The notes beneath the pieces are model-generated. The model made no database searches, was not told where the DNA came from, and saw only the letters and a list, made by a program, of their open reading frames with translations. A program made the position numbers and the translations under genes. Source: Rhizobiaceae bacterium (lineage in GTDB: Bacteria > Pseudomonadota > Alphaproteobacteria > Rhizobiales > Rhizobiaceae). Taken from it: a stretch of DNA of 43,500 nucleotides. Shown here piece after piece: positions 10,658 through 18,107 of the stretch. Numbering within the stretch: the first letter of the stretch is position 1; the number at the start of each line of letters is the position of its first letter. The stretch covers positions 1 to 43,500 of the forward strand of contig JABABQ010000058.1 in assembly GCA_014238155.1 (NCBI GenBank). The letters run 5' to 3'.

Positions 10658-11428
10658 ATGATTAACGTGCTCAAGGGAAAATTTGCCGCTGCCGTTGTTG
10701 CCGTGTTTGCAACATTGGCGCTTCCACTGGTTGGTCCCAGCTGGGCAGATCGCGCCGCTGCTGCCGATCAGTTGAAGGCTGTTGTCGAATTATTCACGTC
10801 TCAGGGCTGTTCTTCCTGCCCGGCCGCCGACAATATTCTGGCCGACTATGCCAAGCAAAAGGACGTATTGGCGCTGTCGTTTCATGTCGACTACTGGAAC
10901 TATCTGGGCTGGAAAGATACATTTTCGAGAAGTGAATTTACTGACCGGCAAAAACGCTATGCAGCATCGTTTCGCCGTCGAGGCGTCTATACCCCGCAGG
11001 CTGTCGTCAATGGGCGCGATCACGCTGTCGGATCACGCAGGCGCGACATCGAGGCTTTGATCGATGGATATGCAGGCGACGGTAAATCGATGGCAATTTC
11101 GGTAAACACAAAGCGCGATCGGGAAAAAATCCGTGTAACCACCAATGCTGAATCCGGTGATGCAACTTTGTGGGTGGTTTATTTTGACAAGAAACGCAGC
11201 GTAAAAATCGAACGCGGCGAAAATCGGGGCCGGACCATCACCTACCACAATGTGGTGCGTGATGTATCCATGCTCGGCATGATGAAACAGGGCAAGATTG
11301 ATGTCACGCTGCCGCTGGAAGAAATGAAACGCCAGGGATTTGAAGCCTGTGCAATCATTCTGCAGCAGACGACCGCTATCGGGACACCTGGCTCTATTCT
11401 TGGCGCAGCATTGATCGATAATCTTTAG
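10658..11428 (+). CDS. DUF1223 secreted thioredoxin-like protein
   Basis: This 256-residue protein has an N-terminal signal sequence (hydrophobic about 9-27, AxA-like cleavage region near 30-36) and a thioredoxin-like CxxC at VELFTSQGCSSCP (Cys51, Cys54), followed by FHVDYWNYLGWKD and YTPQAVVNG, all hallmarks of DUF1223. The family is exported and presumed redox-active, but no substrate is known to me. It follows acnA at 139 bases, a pairing commonly seen in Rhizobiales, and is followed by a strong hairpin at 11451. Confidence 0.88.
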   Translation: MINVLKGKFAAAVVAVFATLALPLVGPSWADRAAAADQLKAVVELFTSQGCSSCPAADNILADYAKQKDVLALSFHVDYWNYLGWKDTFSRSEFTDRQKRYAASFRRRGVYTPQAVVNGRDHAVGSRRRDIEALIDGYAGDGKSMAISVNTKRDREKIRVTTNAESGDATLWVVYFDKKRSVKIERGENRGRTITYHNVVRDVSMLGMMKQGKIDVTLPLEEMKRQGFEACAIILQQTTAIGTPGSILGAALIDNL

Positions 11429-11450
11429 CACGTTTCAGCCTAAAAAATTG

Positions 11451-11487
11451 GAAAGGCCGGTCTGCCTAGTTGGGCAGCCGGCCTTTC
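11451..11487 (+). terminator. strong terminator-like hairpin after the DUF1223 gene
   Basis: GAAAGGCCGG plus CTGCC (11451-11466) pair with GGCAG plus CCGGCCTTTC (11473-11487). This makes fifteen pairs with a single bulged T and a six-base loop. The stem lies 22 bases after the stop. The following bases, AGTTT, give only a weak T-tract. Confidence 0.7.
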
Positions 11488-11495
11488 AGTTTGCA

Positions 11496-11641
11496 CCAGT
11501 TTAGGGGAAAAACTGGCCCCGCATCAACGGCAAAGCAATTGCTTTGCAATGGCGGCCCGGTGGTTAGCGGTTATCCAGGTTCGGTCTCGTGGGGGCTGGG
11601 GGCAGTGAGCGAGACAGGGTTTGGAATTTATGTACCGGGGC
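11496..11641 (+). ncRNA. possible structured RNA in the gap before the DUF2794 gene
   Basis: About 410 bases (11488-11901) lack a credible gene. Within them the first part is unusually foldable. CCAGTTT/AAACTGG forms a stem at 11496-11516. An 18-base perfect palindrome, GCAAAGCAATTGCTTTGC, lies at 11530-11547. GTCTCG pairs with CGAGAC (11584-11615) around a G-rich loop. GCCCCG (11516-11521) can close with CGGGGC (11636-11641) around the whole. Length and end-pairing recall a 6S-like RNA, but I cannot recognise a family and the strand is uncertain. The rest, to 11901, appears to be simple leader sequence. Confidence 0.25.
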
Positions 11642-11901
11642 AACACAGCGAATAAAACTGCCAAATGGGGCGCAAGCGCGGAGGGAATGAGGCGTTATTG
11701 TGGTTAAACGGGGATTTTGATCAAACCGTGTTTCAATATGTTTCAACCAATCACATGACTAAAGGGAAGCACCAAACTGATTTAATTTTCACTCATGAAC
11801 CGGTTAGCAAGAACCATACCCGTAAAAAATGTTGATCAGAACTTGAAACTTGCTGTTTGAGAACACAAACTGAGTCTATTCTCAGGTGCAGCGGAGTGAC
11901 C

Positions 11902-12327
11902 ATGAGCCTTTCTGACGGATCGAATCGAAAATCCAATGCTGATTTGATTTCACTGGCCGCCAGAAGACCGCTCACTGGTACTGGAATTTCCAATAGTTTT
12001 GTTTCCTCAACCGGCAATCCGGTCACACCGTCCCAAATCAGTTTTGACCGGCGCGAACTATCAGCAATTCTCCGCATTTATGGCTTCAAAGTTGCTGACG
12101 GTGAGTGGCGCGATTACGCCATCGACCATTTGAAAGACCGAGCCATATTCTCAGTCTATCGCAGAGCCAGCGAAGTTGCACTTTATCGCATTGAAAAGAA
12201 CCCCAAACTGGCTCGCAAACAGGGTGCCTATTCGATAGTTGACGGTAACGGAACTGTGCTCAAACGCGGTCAGGAACTTGCCCAGGTGCTAAAATTGTTC
12301 GAACGACAGCTGAAGCTGGTCGAGTAG
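11902..12327 (+). CDS. DUF2794 domain-containing protein
   Basis: This is a 141-residue cytoplasmic protein of unknown function restricted, as far as I recall, to Alphaproteobacteria. The conserved core is SFDRRELSAILRIYGFKVA, EWRDYAIDHLKDRAIFSVYR and YRIEKNPKLARKQGAYSIVD. The first 45 residues are Ser/Thr-rich and probably disordered. The ATG at 11902 is chosen over one 45 bases upstream because of a GGAG site about seven bases before it. It lies 85 bases upstream of trmD, as in other Rhizobiales. Confidence 0.85.
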   Translation: MSLSDGSNRKSNADLISLAARRPLTGTGISNSFVSSTGNPVTPSQISFDRRELSAILRIYGFKVADGEWRDYAIDHLKDRAIFSVYRRASEVALYRIEKNPKLARKQGAYSIVDGNGTVLKRGQELAQVLKLFERQLKLVE

Positions 12328-12412
12328 GCTCAACCGACAGTTTCGGAGCGCCTGCATAGAATGAATTATATCGGTTGTTGAGTTGTCGCTGTTCACCGTC
12401 CTATAGAGTGCC

Positions 12413-13102
12413 ATGACATATAAGGCATCAATCCTCACTCTTTATCCTCAGATGTTCCCCGGTTCACTCGGGCACTCTTTGGCAGGTCGCGCATTACAGC
12501 GCGACAACTGGTCGCTGGAAGTTGTGCAGATCAGGGATTTTGCCACCGACAAGCATCGCACCGTCGACGATACACCGGCAGGTGGTGGGGCAGGCATGGT
12601 GCTGCGGGCCGATGTGTTGGGACGGGCCCTCGACCATGCATCTCCAAAAGGTGATAAAAGGCCTCGTCTGTTGATGAGTCCAAGGGGCAAACCGCTTACC
12701 CAAAAACGGGTTCGAGACTTGGCTGCGGCGGATGGAATCGTTCTTGTCTGTGGCCGGTTTGAAGGGGTGGATCAAAGGGTAATTGAAGGTCGTGACCTGG
12801 AGGAGGTGTCGATTGGAGACTATATTTTGTCGGGCGGCGAGGTCGCGGCAAGTGTTGTGCTGGACGCGATCATACGCCTTTTGCCGGGTGTTATGGGCAA
12901 TGTGGCATCGGGTGATTTTGAGAGTTTTGAAAATGGTCTGCTTGAACATCCACACTATACCCGTCCCGCCGAATGGGAGGGACGAAGTATCCCGGAAATA
13001 CTGACCTCGGGCGATCACGCGAAGGTGGCAAAGTGGCAAAGAGAACAGGCTGAAGAACTGACTCGCAAGCGGCGGCCGGACCTTATCGAAGATGACGGCT
13101 AA
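12413..13102 (+). CDS. trmD: tRNA (guanine-37-N1)-methyltransferase TrmD
   Basis: TrmD uses SAM to methylate G37 of tRNAs reading codons beginning with C, preventing frameshifts. The 229-residue protein contains the trefoil-knot sequences [49 protein letters not shown] and [13 protein letters not shown], and the C-terminal [16 protein letters not shown] region. The usual partners rpsP and rimM are not directly upstream; DUF2794 is. rplS follows 243 bases later. Confidence 0.96.
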   Translation: MTYKASILTLYPQMFPGSLGHSLAGRALQRDNWSLEVVQIRDFATDKHRTVDDTPAGGGAGMVLRADVLGRALDHASPKGDKRPRLLMSPRGKPLTQKRVRDLAAADGIVLVCGRFEGVDQRVIEGRDLEEVSIGDYILSGGEVAASVVLDAIIRLLPGVMGNVASGDFESFENGLLEHPHYTRPAEWEGRSIPEILTSGDHAKVAKWQREQAEELTRKRRPDLIEDDG

Positions 13103-13345
13103 AATCGTCAATGTGACTGGACAAAGCGGTGATATGTTCCTATAGCAGCTTCGATTTTCGGAAAAACCGAAGAGACGGGTGAATTCGCCTTGGTTGCTCA
13201 TCCATTTGAGAAACCATCCGGCGGCCGATAAAACAATGTTTTATACGGCGTGCGGAACAGGCGCTCTGGCTCGCGACAAATAAAACAGCGTTCGTTAAAT
13301 GCCTTGAAAAGTGGCGGCGGCGGCGTGATGAAAAGGTTAGATACG
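13103..13345 (+). other. 243-base gap between trmD and rplS
   Basis: No gene is visible. Two small hairpins stand out: TTCGG-aaaaa-CCGAA and a perfect ATAAAAC-aat-GTTTTAT at 13228-13244. Both lie in what would be the rplS leader if transcription starts here or runs on from trmD. An AAAAGG site lies just before the rplS start. Whether rplS is autoregulated through this leader cannot be told from the sequence. Confidence 0.3.
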
Positions 13346-13888
13346 ATGAATATTATTGAACAGCTCGAAGCTGAGCAAACCCAGGCTATTGAAGAAAAAC
13401 GTCAACTTCCCAAGTTTTCACCCGGTGATACAGTTCGCGTTCTGGTGCGTGTGACCGAAGGTACCCGCACGCGTGTGCAGGCGTATGAAGGTGTTTGCAT
13501 TGCGCGCAAGGGCTCAAGCATCAACGAAAGCTTTACCGTTCGCAAAATTTCTTACGGTGAGGGCGTAGAGCGCGTATTTCCGATATACTCGCCACTGGTT
13601 GAAGGTGTTGAAGTCGTTCGCCGCGGTAAAGTACGCCGAGCCAAACTTTATTACCTGCGTGGACGTCGCGGTAAGTCTGCCCGTATCGTTGAGAATACCG
13701 GCATCCGTTCGAAAAAGCTGAATGATGCCGAGCGCGCCGCATTCCTTGCTGAAAAGGAACGTCTAGAGGCTGAAAAGGTCGCTGCAGCACAGCAATTGGC
13801 AGAAGAAAAAGCCGCTGAAGATGCAGCAGCAAAGGCAGCGGAAGAAGCTGCGGCTGCTGAAAATTCAGAAGACAATAAAGAAGCATAA
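13346..13888 (+). CDS. rplS: 50S ribosomal protein L19
   Basis: This 180-residue ribosomal protein lies at the 30S-50S interface. The N-terminus [11 protein letters not shown] fits alphaproteobacterial L19, which sets the start at 13346 rather than the upstream in-frame ATG at 13328. Core motifs are [35 protein letters not shown], in shorter blocks, then [20 protein letters not shown] and [16 protein letters not shown]. The last 55 residues form a highly charged Ala/Glu/Lys tail, a lineage-typical extension that is probably helical and solvent-exposed. A terminator follows at 13917. Confidence 0.95.
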   Translation: MNIIEQLEAEQTQAIEEKRQLPKFSPGDTVRVLVRVTEGTRTRVQAYEGVCIARKGSSINESFTVRKISYGEGVERVFPIYSPLVEGVEVVRRGKVRRAKLYYLRGRRGKSARIVENTGIRSKKLNDAERAAFLAEKERLEAEKVAAAQQLAEEKAAEDAAAKAAEEAAAAENSEDNKEA

Positions 13889-13916
13889 ATCTGCTTTCTG
13901 TTAAAAATTCCAATAG

Positions 13917-13952
13917 GGGTGTCGGTATCGCGCTGCGACGACACCCTGTTTG
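13917..13952 (+). terminator. Rho-independent terminator of rplS
   Basis: GGGTGTCG (13917-13924) pairs perfectly with CGACACCC (13939-13946), followed by TGTTTGTTT. It begins 28 bases after the rplS stop and just before the end of the convergent M23 peptidase gene. Confidence 0.65.
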
Positions 13953-13953
13953 T

Positions 13954-14976
13954 TTACAAATTCTCCAGCTTCGATTTGTGCGAACTGAAAACTTTGCCAT
14001 TGCGAACAAGATCGACCTGTCCCTGATAAATGCCAGATTTAGGGGGGCGTTTCTTCCCGACATAGGCTGTGAATGTTGATTTTCTGCGGGTCAGCGGTTT
14101 GGTCTGCGAGCGGGCATACAGACCCTTGGGCCCGGTGATACTCAGTCGAATAAAGTCGCCTTTTTTCAAATTGATGAATTTGGCAAAATAGACCAGCGGT
14201 CTGTTTGTTTTGGGCTGTTGATAGCCGCCTTGCAAAACCTGTTTTCCGTTCACTGTCTGACCGGCAAATCCGTCTTCAACAAAGTGCCGAAAACGACTCC
14301 TTTGCAAGATGTCCAAAGCTTCAGTTGAAAATAGCGATTTTGCCCGATTAGCCGAACCACATATTGCGCCGGGCAATCTTCCAGTTACCGGGTCAATGAC
14401 CTTTCCGTCCTTGCGAACGGAAACGTGGATATGGGGAAACTGGGTTGCGCCGGACAGGCCCATGCGCCCGATCCTCTGACCACGTTTTACAGAGTCTCCA
14501 GTGCGAACCGATATGCTGTTGCGGGCCATATGGCACAGTTGGGTAGTGAATCCGGCGCCGTTAATTTTGCCATGATCGATGAACAGGCCATTGCCGCATT
14601 CGCGATCCTTAAAGTGGTGTTTATCGGCATCTGTCAGCCAAAGTCTGTCATTCATGTTGGAACGTGTGGCCTTCACCACACCGTCGGCCATAGCCAGTAT
14701 ATTGCCCCATCGCTGCATGTCGGCGATGTTGCGCAGCCGGATGTCGGTTCCCTTATGATTATTGAATGTGGCGCGGTTGCAAAATGGATCTCGTTGTCCT
14801 GGACCGGTATCCATATCTAAAAGATTCTGTACCAGACAAGGCGCATCGCCATTACAGTCCAATGGCAGGTCAAAACCCGGTCCTTTTTGAGCTGCCGCAT
14901 GTCCCAATCCCAGGGCCGTGCTGGATAAAACCACCATCGCCATCAGGCTCGTTCTGTAAGTGTCTTGATAATCCAC
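13954..14976 (-). CDS. secreted M23-family (LytM-like) metallopeptidase
   Basis: This 340-residue exported protein has a signal peptide (about 8-29, ending in AAAQ) and a LytM-type zinc site: His74 and Asp78 in NHKGTDIR, then PHIHV (His182, His184), with His149 as a candidate further catalytic residue. M23 enzymes cleave peptidoglycan cross-bridges; some are inactive activators of amidases, but here the zinc ligands are present. The C-terminal 140 residues form a separate domain without a family I recognise. The start is a GTG with AAGGGG six bases upstream on the minus strand. It is divergent from leuB and convergent with rplS. Confidence 0.8.
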   Translation of the reverse strand: MDYQDTYRTSLMAMVVLSSTALGLGHAAAQKGPGFDLPLDCNGDAPCLVQNLLDMDTGPGQRDPFCNRATFNNHKGTDIRLRNIADMQRWGNILAMADGVVKATRSNMNDRLWLTDADKHHFKDRECGNGLFIDHGKINGAGFTTQLCHMARNSISVRTGDSVKRGQRIGRMGLSGATQFPHIHVSVRKDGKVIDPVTGRLPGAICGSANRAKSLFSTEALDILQRSRFRHFVEDGFAGQTVNGKQVLQGGYQQPKTNRPLVYFAKFINLKKGDFIRLSITGPKGLYARSQTKPLTRRKSTFTAYVGKKRPPKSGIYQGQVDLVRNGKVFSSHKSKLENL

Positions 14977-15056
14977 GAGCGCCCCTTTATGCCTTGCCCA
15001 GACCAGTCACCTGCATCGAAGAATGGCGCAGCTGAGTTAAATAACAGGACACAATA

Positions 15057-16166
15057 ATGGCAAATCGCAAACTTTTTCTTCTTCCCGGAGATGGAATCGG
15101 ACCAGAAGCTTTCGCTGAAGTTCGTAAAATCATCGATCATATGAATGCCGAAGAGGCCGCGGGGTTTGAACTGGACGAGGGTCTGGTTGGCGGTGCAGCT
15201 TATGATGCACACGGCGAATCCATTTCCGATGCAGACATGGAAAAAGCGATGGCTGCAGATGCGGTTCTGTTCGGCGCGGTGGGCGGCCCCAAATGGGACA
15301 GCGTGCCTTATGAACAGCGCCCCGAAGCAGGGTTGCTTCGTTTGCGCAAGGATATGGAACTCTATGCCAACCTGCGCCCGGCCATCTGCTACCCGGCACT
15401 CGCCGGTTCTTCGTCTTTGAAGCAAGAACTTGTTGAAGGCCTTGACATTCTTATCCTGCGAGAGCTGACGGGCGGTGTCTATTTTGGCGAACCTAAATCC
15501 ATCACAGATCTCGGCAACGGCCAAAAACGGGCCATCGATACTCAAATCTATGACACCTATGAAATTGAACGCATTTCGGCGATGGCCTTTGAACTGGCCC
15601 GCACACGTGACAATCGTGTTTGTTCCATGGAAAAACGCAACGTTATGAAGTCCGGCGTGCTGTGGAACGAAGTTGTTACGGCTACCCACAAGAACGGGTA
15701 CGAAGATGTTGAACTGAGCCACATGCTGGCAGATGCCGGCGGCATGCAGCTGGTGCGCAATCCAAAACAGTTTGATGTTATTGTCACCGATAATCTGTTT
15801 GGTGACATGCTGTCTGATGTGGCTGCTATGCTGACCGGTTCATTGGGCATGTTGCCATCGGCCTCTTTGGGCGCGCCAAATCCCAAAACCGGCAAGCGCA
15901 AAGCCATGTATGAGCCAGTGCATGGTTCAGCGCCAGACATTGCTGGCCAGGGCATTGCCAACCCGATTGCCATGATTGCGTCTTTGGCGATGTGCCTGCG
16001 CTATTCGTTTGAGATGATAGAAGAAGCAGACAGACTGGACGGCGCCATCGCCAGTGTGCTGGACAGTGGTTTGCGTACCGGCGACATTATGAGCGACGGC
16101 ATGCAACTGATCGGAACCGTCGAAATGGGTGCAGCAGTATTGAGGGCCTATAGTGACGTTGCATAA
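15057..16166 (+). CDS. leuB: 3-isopropylmalate dehydrogenase
   Basis: This 369-residue enzyme oxidatively decarboxylates 3-isopropylmalate with NAD in leucine biosynthesis. It starts [12 protein letters not shown] and contains [26 protein letters not shown], the metal-binding [20 protein letters not shown] and the NAD-site sequence [20 protein letters not shown]. An AGGA site precedes the ATG. The leuC and leuD partners are not within the window. Confidence 0.97.
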   Translation: MANRKLFLLPGDGIGPEAFAEVRKIIDHMNAEEAAGFELDEGLVGGAAYDAHGESISDADMEKAMAADAVLFGAVGGPKWDSVPYEQRPEAGLLRLRKDMELYANLRPAICYPALAGSSSLKQELVEGLDILILRELTGGVYFGEPKSITDLGNGQKRAIDTQIYDTYEIERISAMAFELARTRDNRVCSMEKRNVMKSGVLWNEVVTATHKNGYEDVELSHMLADAGGMQLVRNPKQFDVIVTDNLFGDMLSDVAAMLTGSLGMLPSASLGAPNPKTGKRKAMYEPVHGSAPDIAGQGIANPIAMIASLAMCLRYSFEMIEEADRLDGAIASVLDSGLRTGDIMSDGMQLIGTVEMGAAVLRAYSDVA

Positions 16167-16237
16167 GTGCATCGCTGGATAAAACATAAAAACGGAATGT
16201 AGTGGCAACCGCTTCTCATAATGCCTAGATTAGGACC

Positions 16238-16693
16238 ATGATGAGAAGCGTATTTTCCGTTGCAACAATTTTTGTGGTTTTCTGGAGCATCGGTGCCATG
16301 GCCGCCGATCCCTTGACGCATCTTCAAGGGGTCAAACGCCCGCTCCTTTTGTTTGCCAAGTCGCGCAGCTTTGCTCCTCTCGACAAGCAAGTCGACCTGT
16401 TGCGTGGTTATCGTCCAGATCTTCGCCAACGGGATATGGTTGTGCTGAGCACTACCGGATCGCAGGAAACAAGTGCTGCTATTGGTTATGTTTCGATAAA
16501 TCGCGGCACGGCCCGCGAACTAAGAAAGCTGTACCAACCGAATACACACGGACTGACAGTCATTTTGATTGGCAAGGATGGTGCAGAAAAGGCGCGGTGG
16601 CAGCAGGTTGTTGAGCCTCAGGTGATTTTTGACCTCCTCGATTCAATGCCAACACCTCAGGATGAATCGAAAACACAGGTGGAGACTCAGTAG
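16238..16693 (+). CDS. DUF4174 secreted protein
   Basis: This 151-residue protein has an N-terminal signal peptide (about 1-22, ending AMAAD). The body matches DUF4174: PLLLFAKS near the start, the segment RQRDMVVLSTTG, and GLTVILIGKDGAEKARW near the end followed by a short helix with DLLDSMP. The fold resembles peroxiredoxin/thioredoxin-like domains but has no CxxC, and its function is unknown. It is convergent with the nitroreductase gene, with stops 2 bases apart. Confidence 0.75.
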   Translation: MMRSVFSVATIFVVFWSIGAMAADPLTHLQGVKRPLLLFAKSRSFAPLDKQVDLLRGYRPDLRQRDMVVLSTTGSQETSAAIGYVSINRGTARELRKLYQPNTHGLTVILIGKDGAEKARWQQVVEPQVIFDLLDSMPTPQDESKTQVETQ

Positions 16694-16695
16694 AG

Positions 16696-17376
16696 TCAGT
16701 CGAGAAACCTGACAAATTCCGATAATGGTTCTCTTTCGCTGATGACGCCGTTTTCAGGGGCCGTCAGATCTGCGTGGCCCAGTGCCATGCCACAGACAAC
16801 AATTTCACTTTCCGGAACGTCCATCACCGGTCTCATCACCTTGTGATAGGGAGCAAAAGCGGCTTGCGGGCAGGTGTCGAGCCCCCTGCCGCGCGCGGCG
16901 ACCATGATGTTTTGCAAAAACATGCCATAATCGAGCCATGAGCCGATTTCCAATCTTTCGTCGACCGTGAAAACCAGTCCGACCGGGGCGTCGAAGAACA
17001 GGAAATTACGGCCGTGTTGGGCATGCATTTTGTCCTTATCGCCTTTTTCTATTCCCAGTCTCGAATAAAGGTCCCAACCGATGGTGCGGCGACGGGTCAG
17101 ATAGGGTTCAAAAAATTTGTCAGGATAATATTTGTAGGCATTTTTAGCCAAATAATCCGGATCGTTGAATGCATTTAATACAGCTTGTGACAGCCGCACT
17201 TTCGTCCGTCCGGTGACAACATAAACCTTCCACGGTTGCATATTTGTACCGGATGGCGCGCGGGCGGCGACCTCCAGGATTGTTTCAATTTCAGAACGGG
17301 GTATTTCGGTCGGCAAAAAGGCCCGTAATGACCGGCGCGAAGTGATGGCATCGTCGACGATTTTGTGATCAGGCAT
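16696..17376 (-). CDS. nitroreductase family FMN oxidoreductase
   Basis: This 226-residue protein has the nitroreductase signature SRRSLRAFLPTEIPRSEIE near the N-terminus, then ARAPSGTNMQPWKVYVVTG (FMN-binding) and a C-terminal EIVVCGMALGHAD. These enzymes use NAD(P)H and FMN to reduce nitro groups, quinones or related electrophiles; the substrate here is unknown. The gene diverges from the XRE-cupin regulator, and its start codon overlaps a palindrome that belongs to a series of TGAAA/TTTCA motifs, so it may share regulation with the amine cluster. Confidence 0.85.
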   Translation of the reverse strand: MPDHKIVDDAITSRRSLRAFLPTEIPRSEIETILEVAARAPSGTNMQPWKVYVVTGRTKVRLSQAVLNAFNDPDYLAKNAYKYYPDKFFEPYLTRRRTIGWDLYSRLGIEKGDKDKMHAQHGRNFLFFDAPVGLVFTVDERLEIGSWLDYGMFLQNIMVAARGRGLDTCPQAAFAPYHKVMRPVMDVPESEIVVCGMALGHADLTAPENGVISEREPLSEFVRFLD

Positions 17377-17477
17377 GAAATCATTTCAATTGAGGGTCGT
17401 TCATTCATAATTGCGCAAATGAAAACATGCGTCAATTGACCGGGTTTCGTGAAATTATTCTTGATTTTTTCATGAAC
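17376..17477. promoter_or_regulatory. candidate operator cluster between nitroreductase and the XRE-cupin regulator
   Basis: The 133-base divergent gap has several near-palindromic TTTC/GAAA elements. TGAAATcATTTCA (17376-17388) is perfect except for the centre. TTTCGTGAAA lies at 17445-17454 and TTTCATGAAC at 17468-17477. The last two share the pattern TTTCRTGAAM with starts 23 bases apart, about two helical turns. A TTGACC at 17436 could be a -35 element just before them. I infer binding sites for the adjacent regulator or for a global factor. Confidence 0.4.
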
Positions 17478-17509
17478 ATGAGTCTTCTATGAAATCACGG
17501 AGGTCGGCC

Positions 17510-18097
17510 ATGGGTTTAGCAGTGCAGCACAGTGTGGGCGATGCCACAGCGGAAGCGCTGGGCAATGACGTGCGTGGACTGCGCAAGTCGCGCGGCCTCA
17601 CCCTCAATGAACTGGCCATCAAGATCAGTCGGTCTGTTGGATTTATCAGTCAGGTGGAACGTGGCCTGTCATCTCCGTCAATTGATGATCTTCGGGCGAT
17701 CTCTGCTGCGTTGGATGTGCCGACCAGTTGGTTCTTTGCCAATGAAAGTCAAAATGAAGTTGAGTTGGGCCTGATCGTGCGAGCCGATTCCCGTCGCGTG
17801 CTGGGAACCGCTGAATCCGGTATTGTTGAAGAATTGTTGTCGCCAGATCTCGGTGGCTCATTTGAAATGTTTCGCTCGGTCTTCCAGCCCGGAGCAGAGA
17901 TGGAAAATAGCGTGCTGCGTCACACCGAGGAGGCAGGTTATGTGGTCTCCGGACAACTGAAATTCTGCATTGATGAGCAATGGTTTGACCTCAATTCAGG
18001 AGATTCGTTTCGATTTGAAAACAAACCCTACCGTTGGAAGAATCCGGGCGACGAGCCTGCTGTTGTGATCTGGGTGGTCAGTCCACCCGTCTATTGA
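17510..18097 (+). CDS. XRE-family regulator with C-terminal cupin domain
   Basis: This 195-residue transcription factor has an N-terminal helix-turn-helix (about 17-75: VRGLRKSRGLTLNELAIKI, VGFISQVERGLSSPSI) and a C-terminal cupin barrel (about 115-192, containing HTEEAGYVVSGQLKF and SGDSFRFENKPYRWKNPG). This architecture, as in PuuR, is common for regulators of amine and amino-acid catabolism whose ligand binds the cupin. The ATG at 17510 has a strong CGGAGG site; an ATG 21 bases upstream lacks one. It is ten bases upstream of the dimethylglycine-dehydrogenase-like gene and is its likely local regulator. Confidence 0.9.
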   Translation: MGLAVQHSVGDATAEALGNDVRGLRKSRGLTLNELAIKISRSVGFISQVERGLSSPSIDDLRAISAALDVPTSWFFANESQNEVELGLIVRADSRRVLGTAESGIVEELLSPDLGGSFEMFRSVFQPGAEMENSVLRHTEEAGYVVSGQLKFCIDEQWFDLNSGDSFRFENKPYRWKNPGDEPAVVIWVVSPPVY

Positions 18098-18107
18098 AAG
18101 TAAATCC

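Noticed and set aside
11470-11655. 61-codon open frame after the DUF1223 gene
   Set aside because: It starts within a terminator stem, has no ribosome-binding site and overlaps strongly palindromic DNA, so an RNA or regulatory role fits better.
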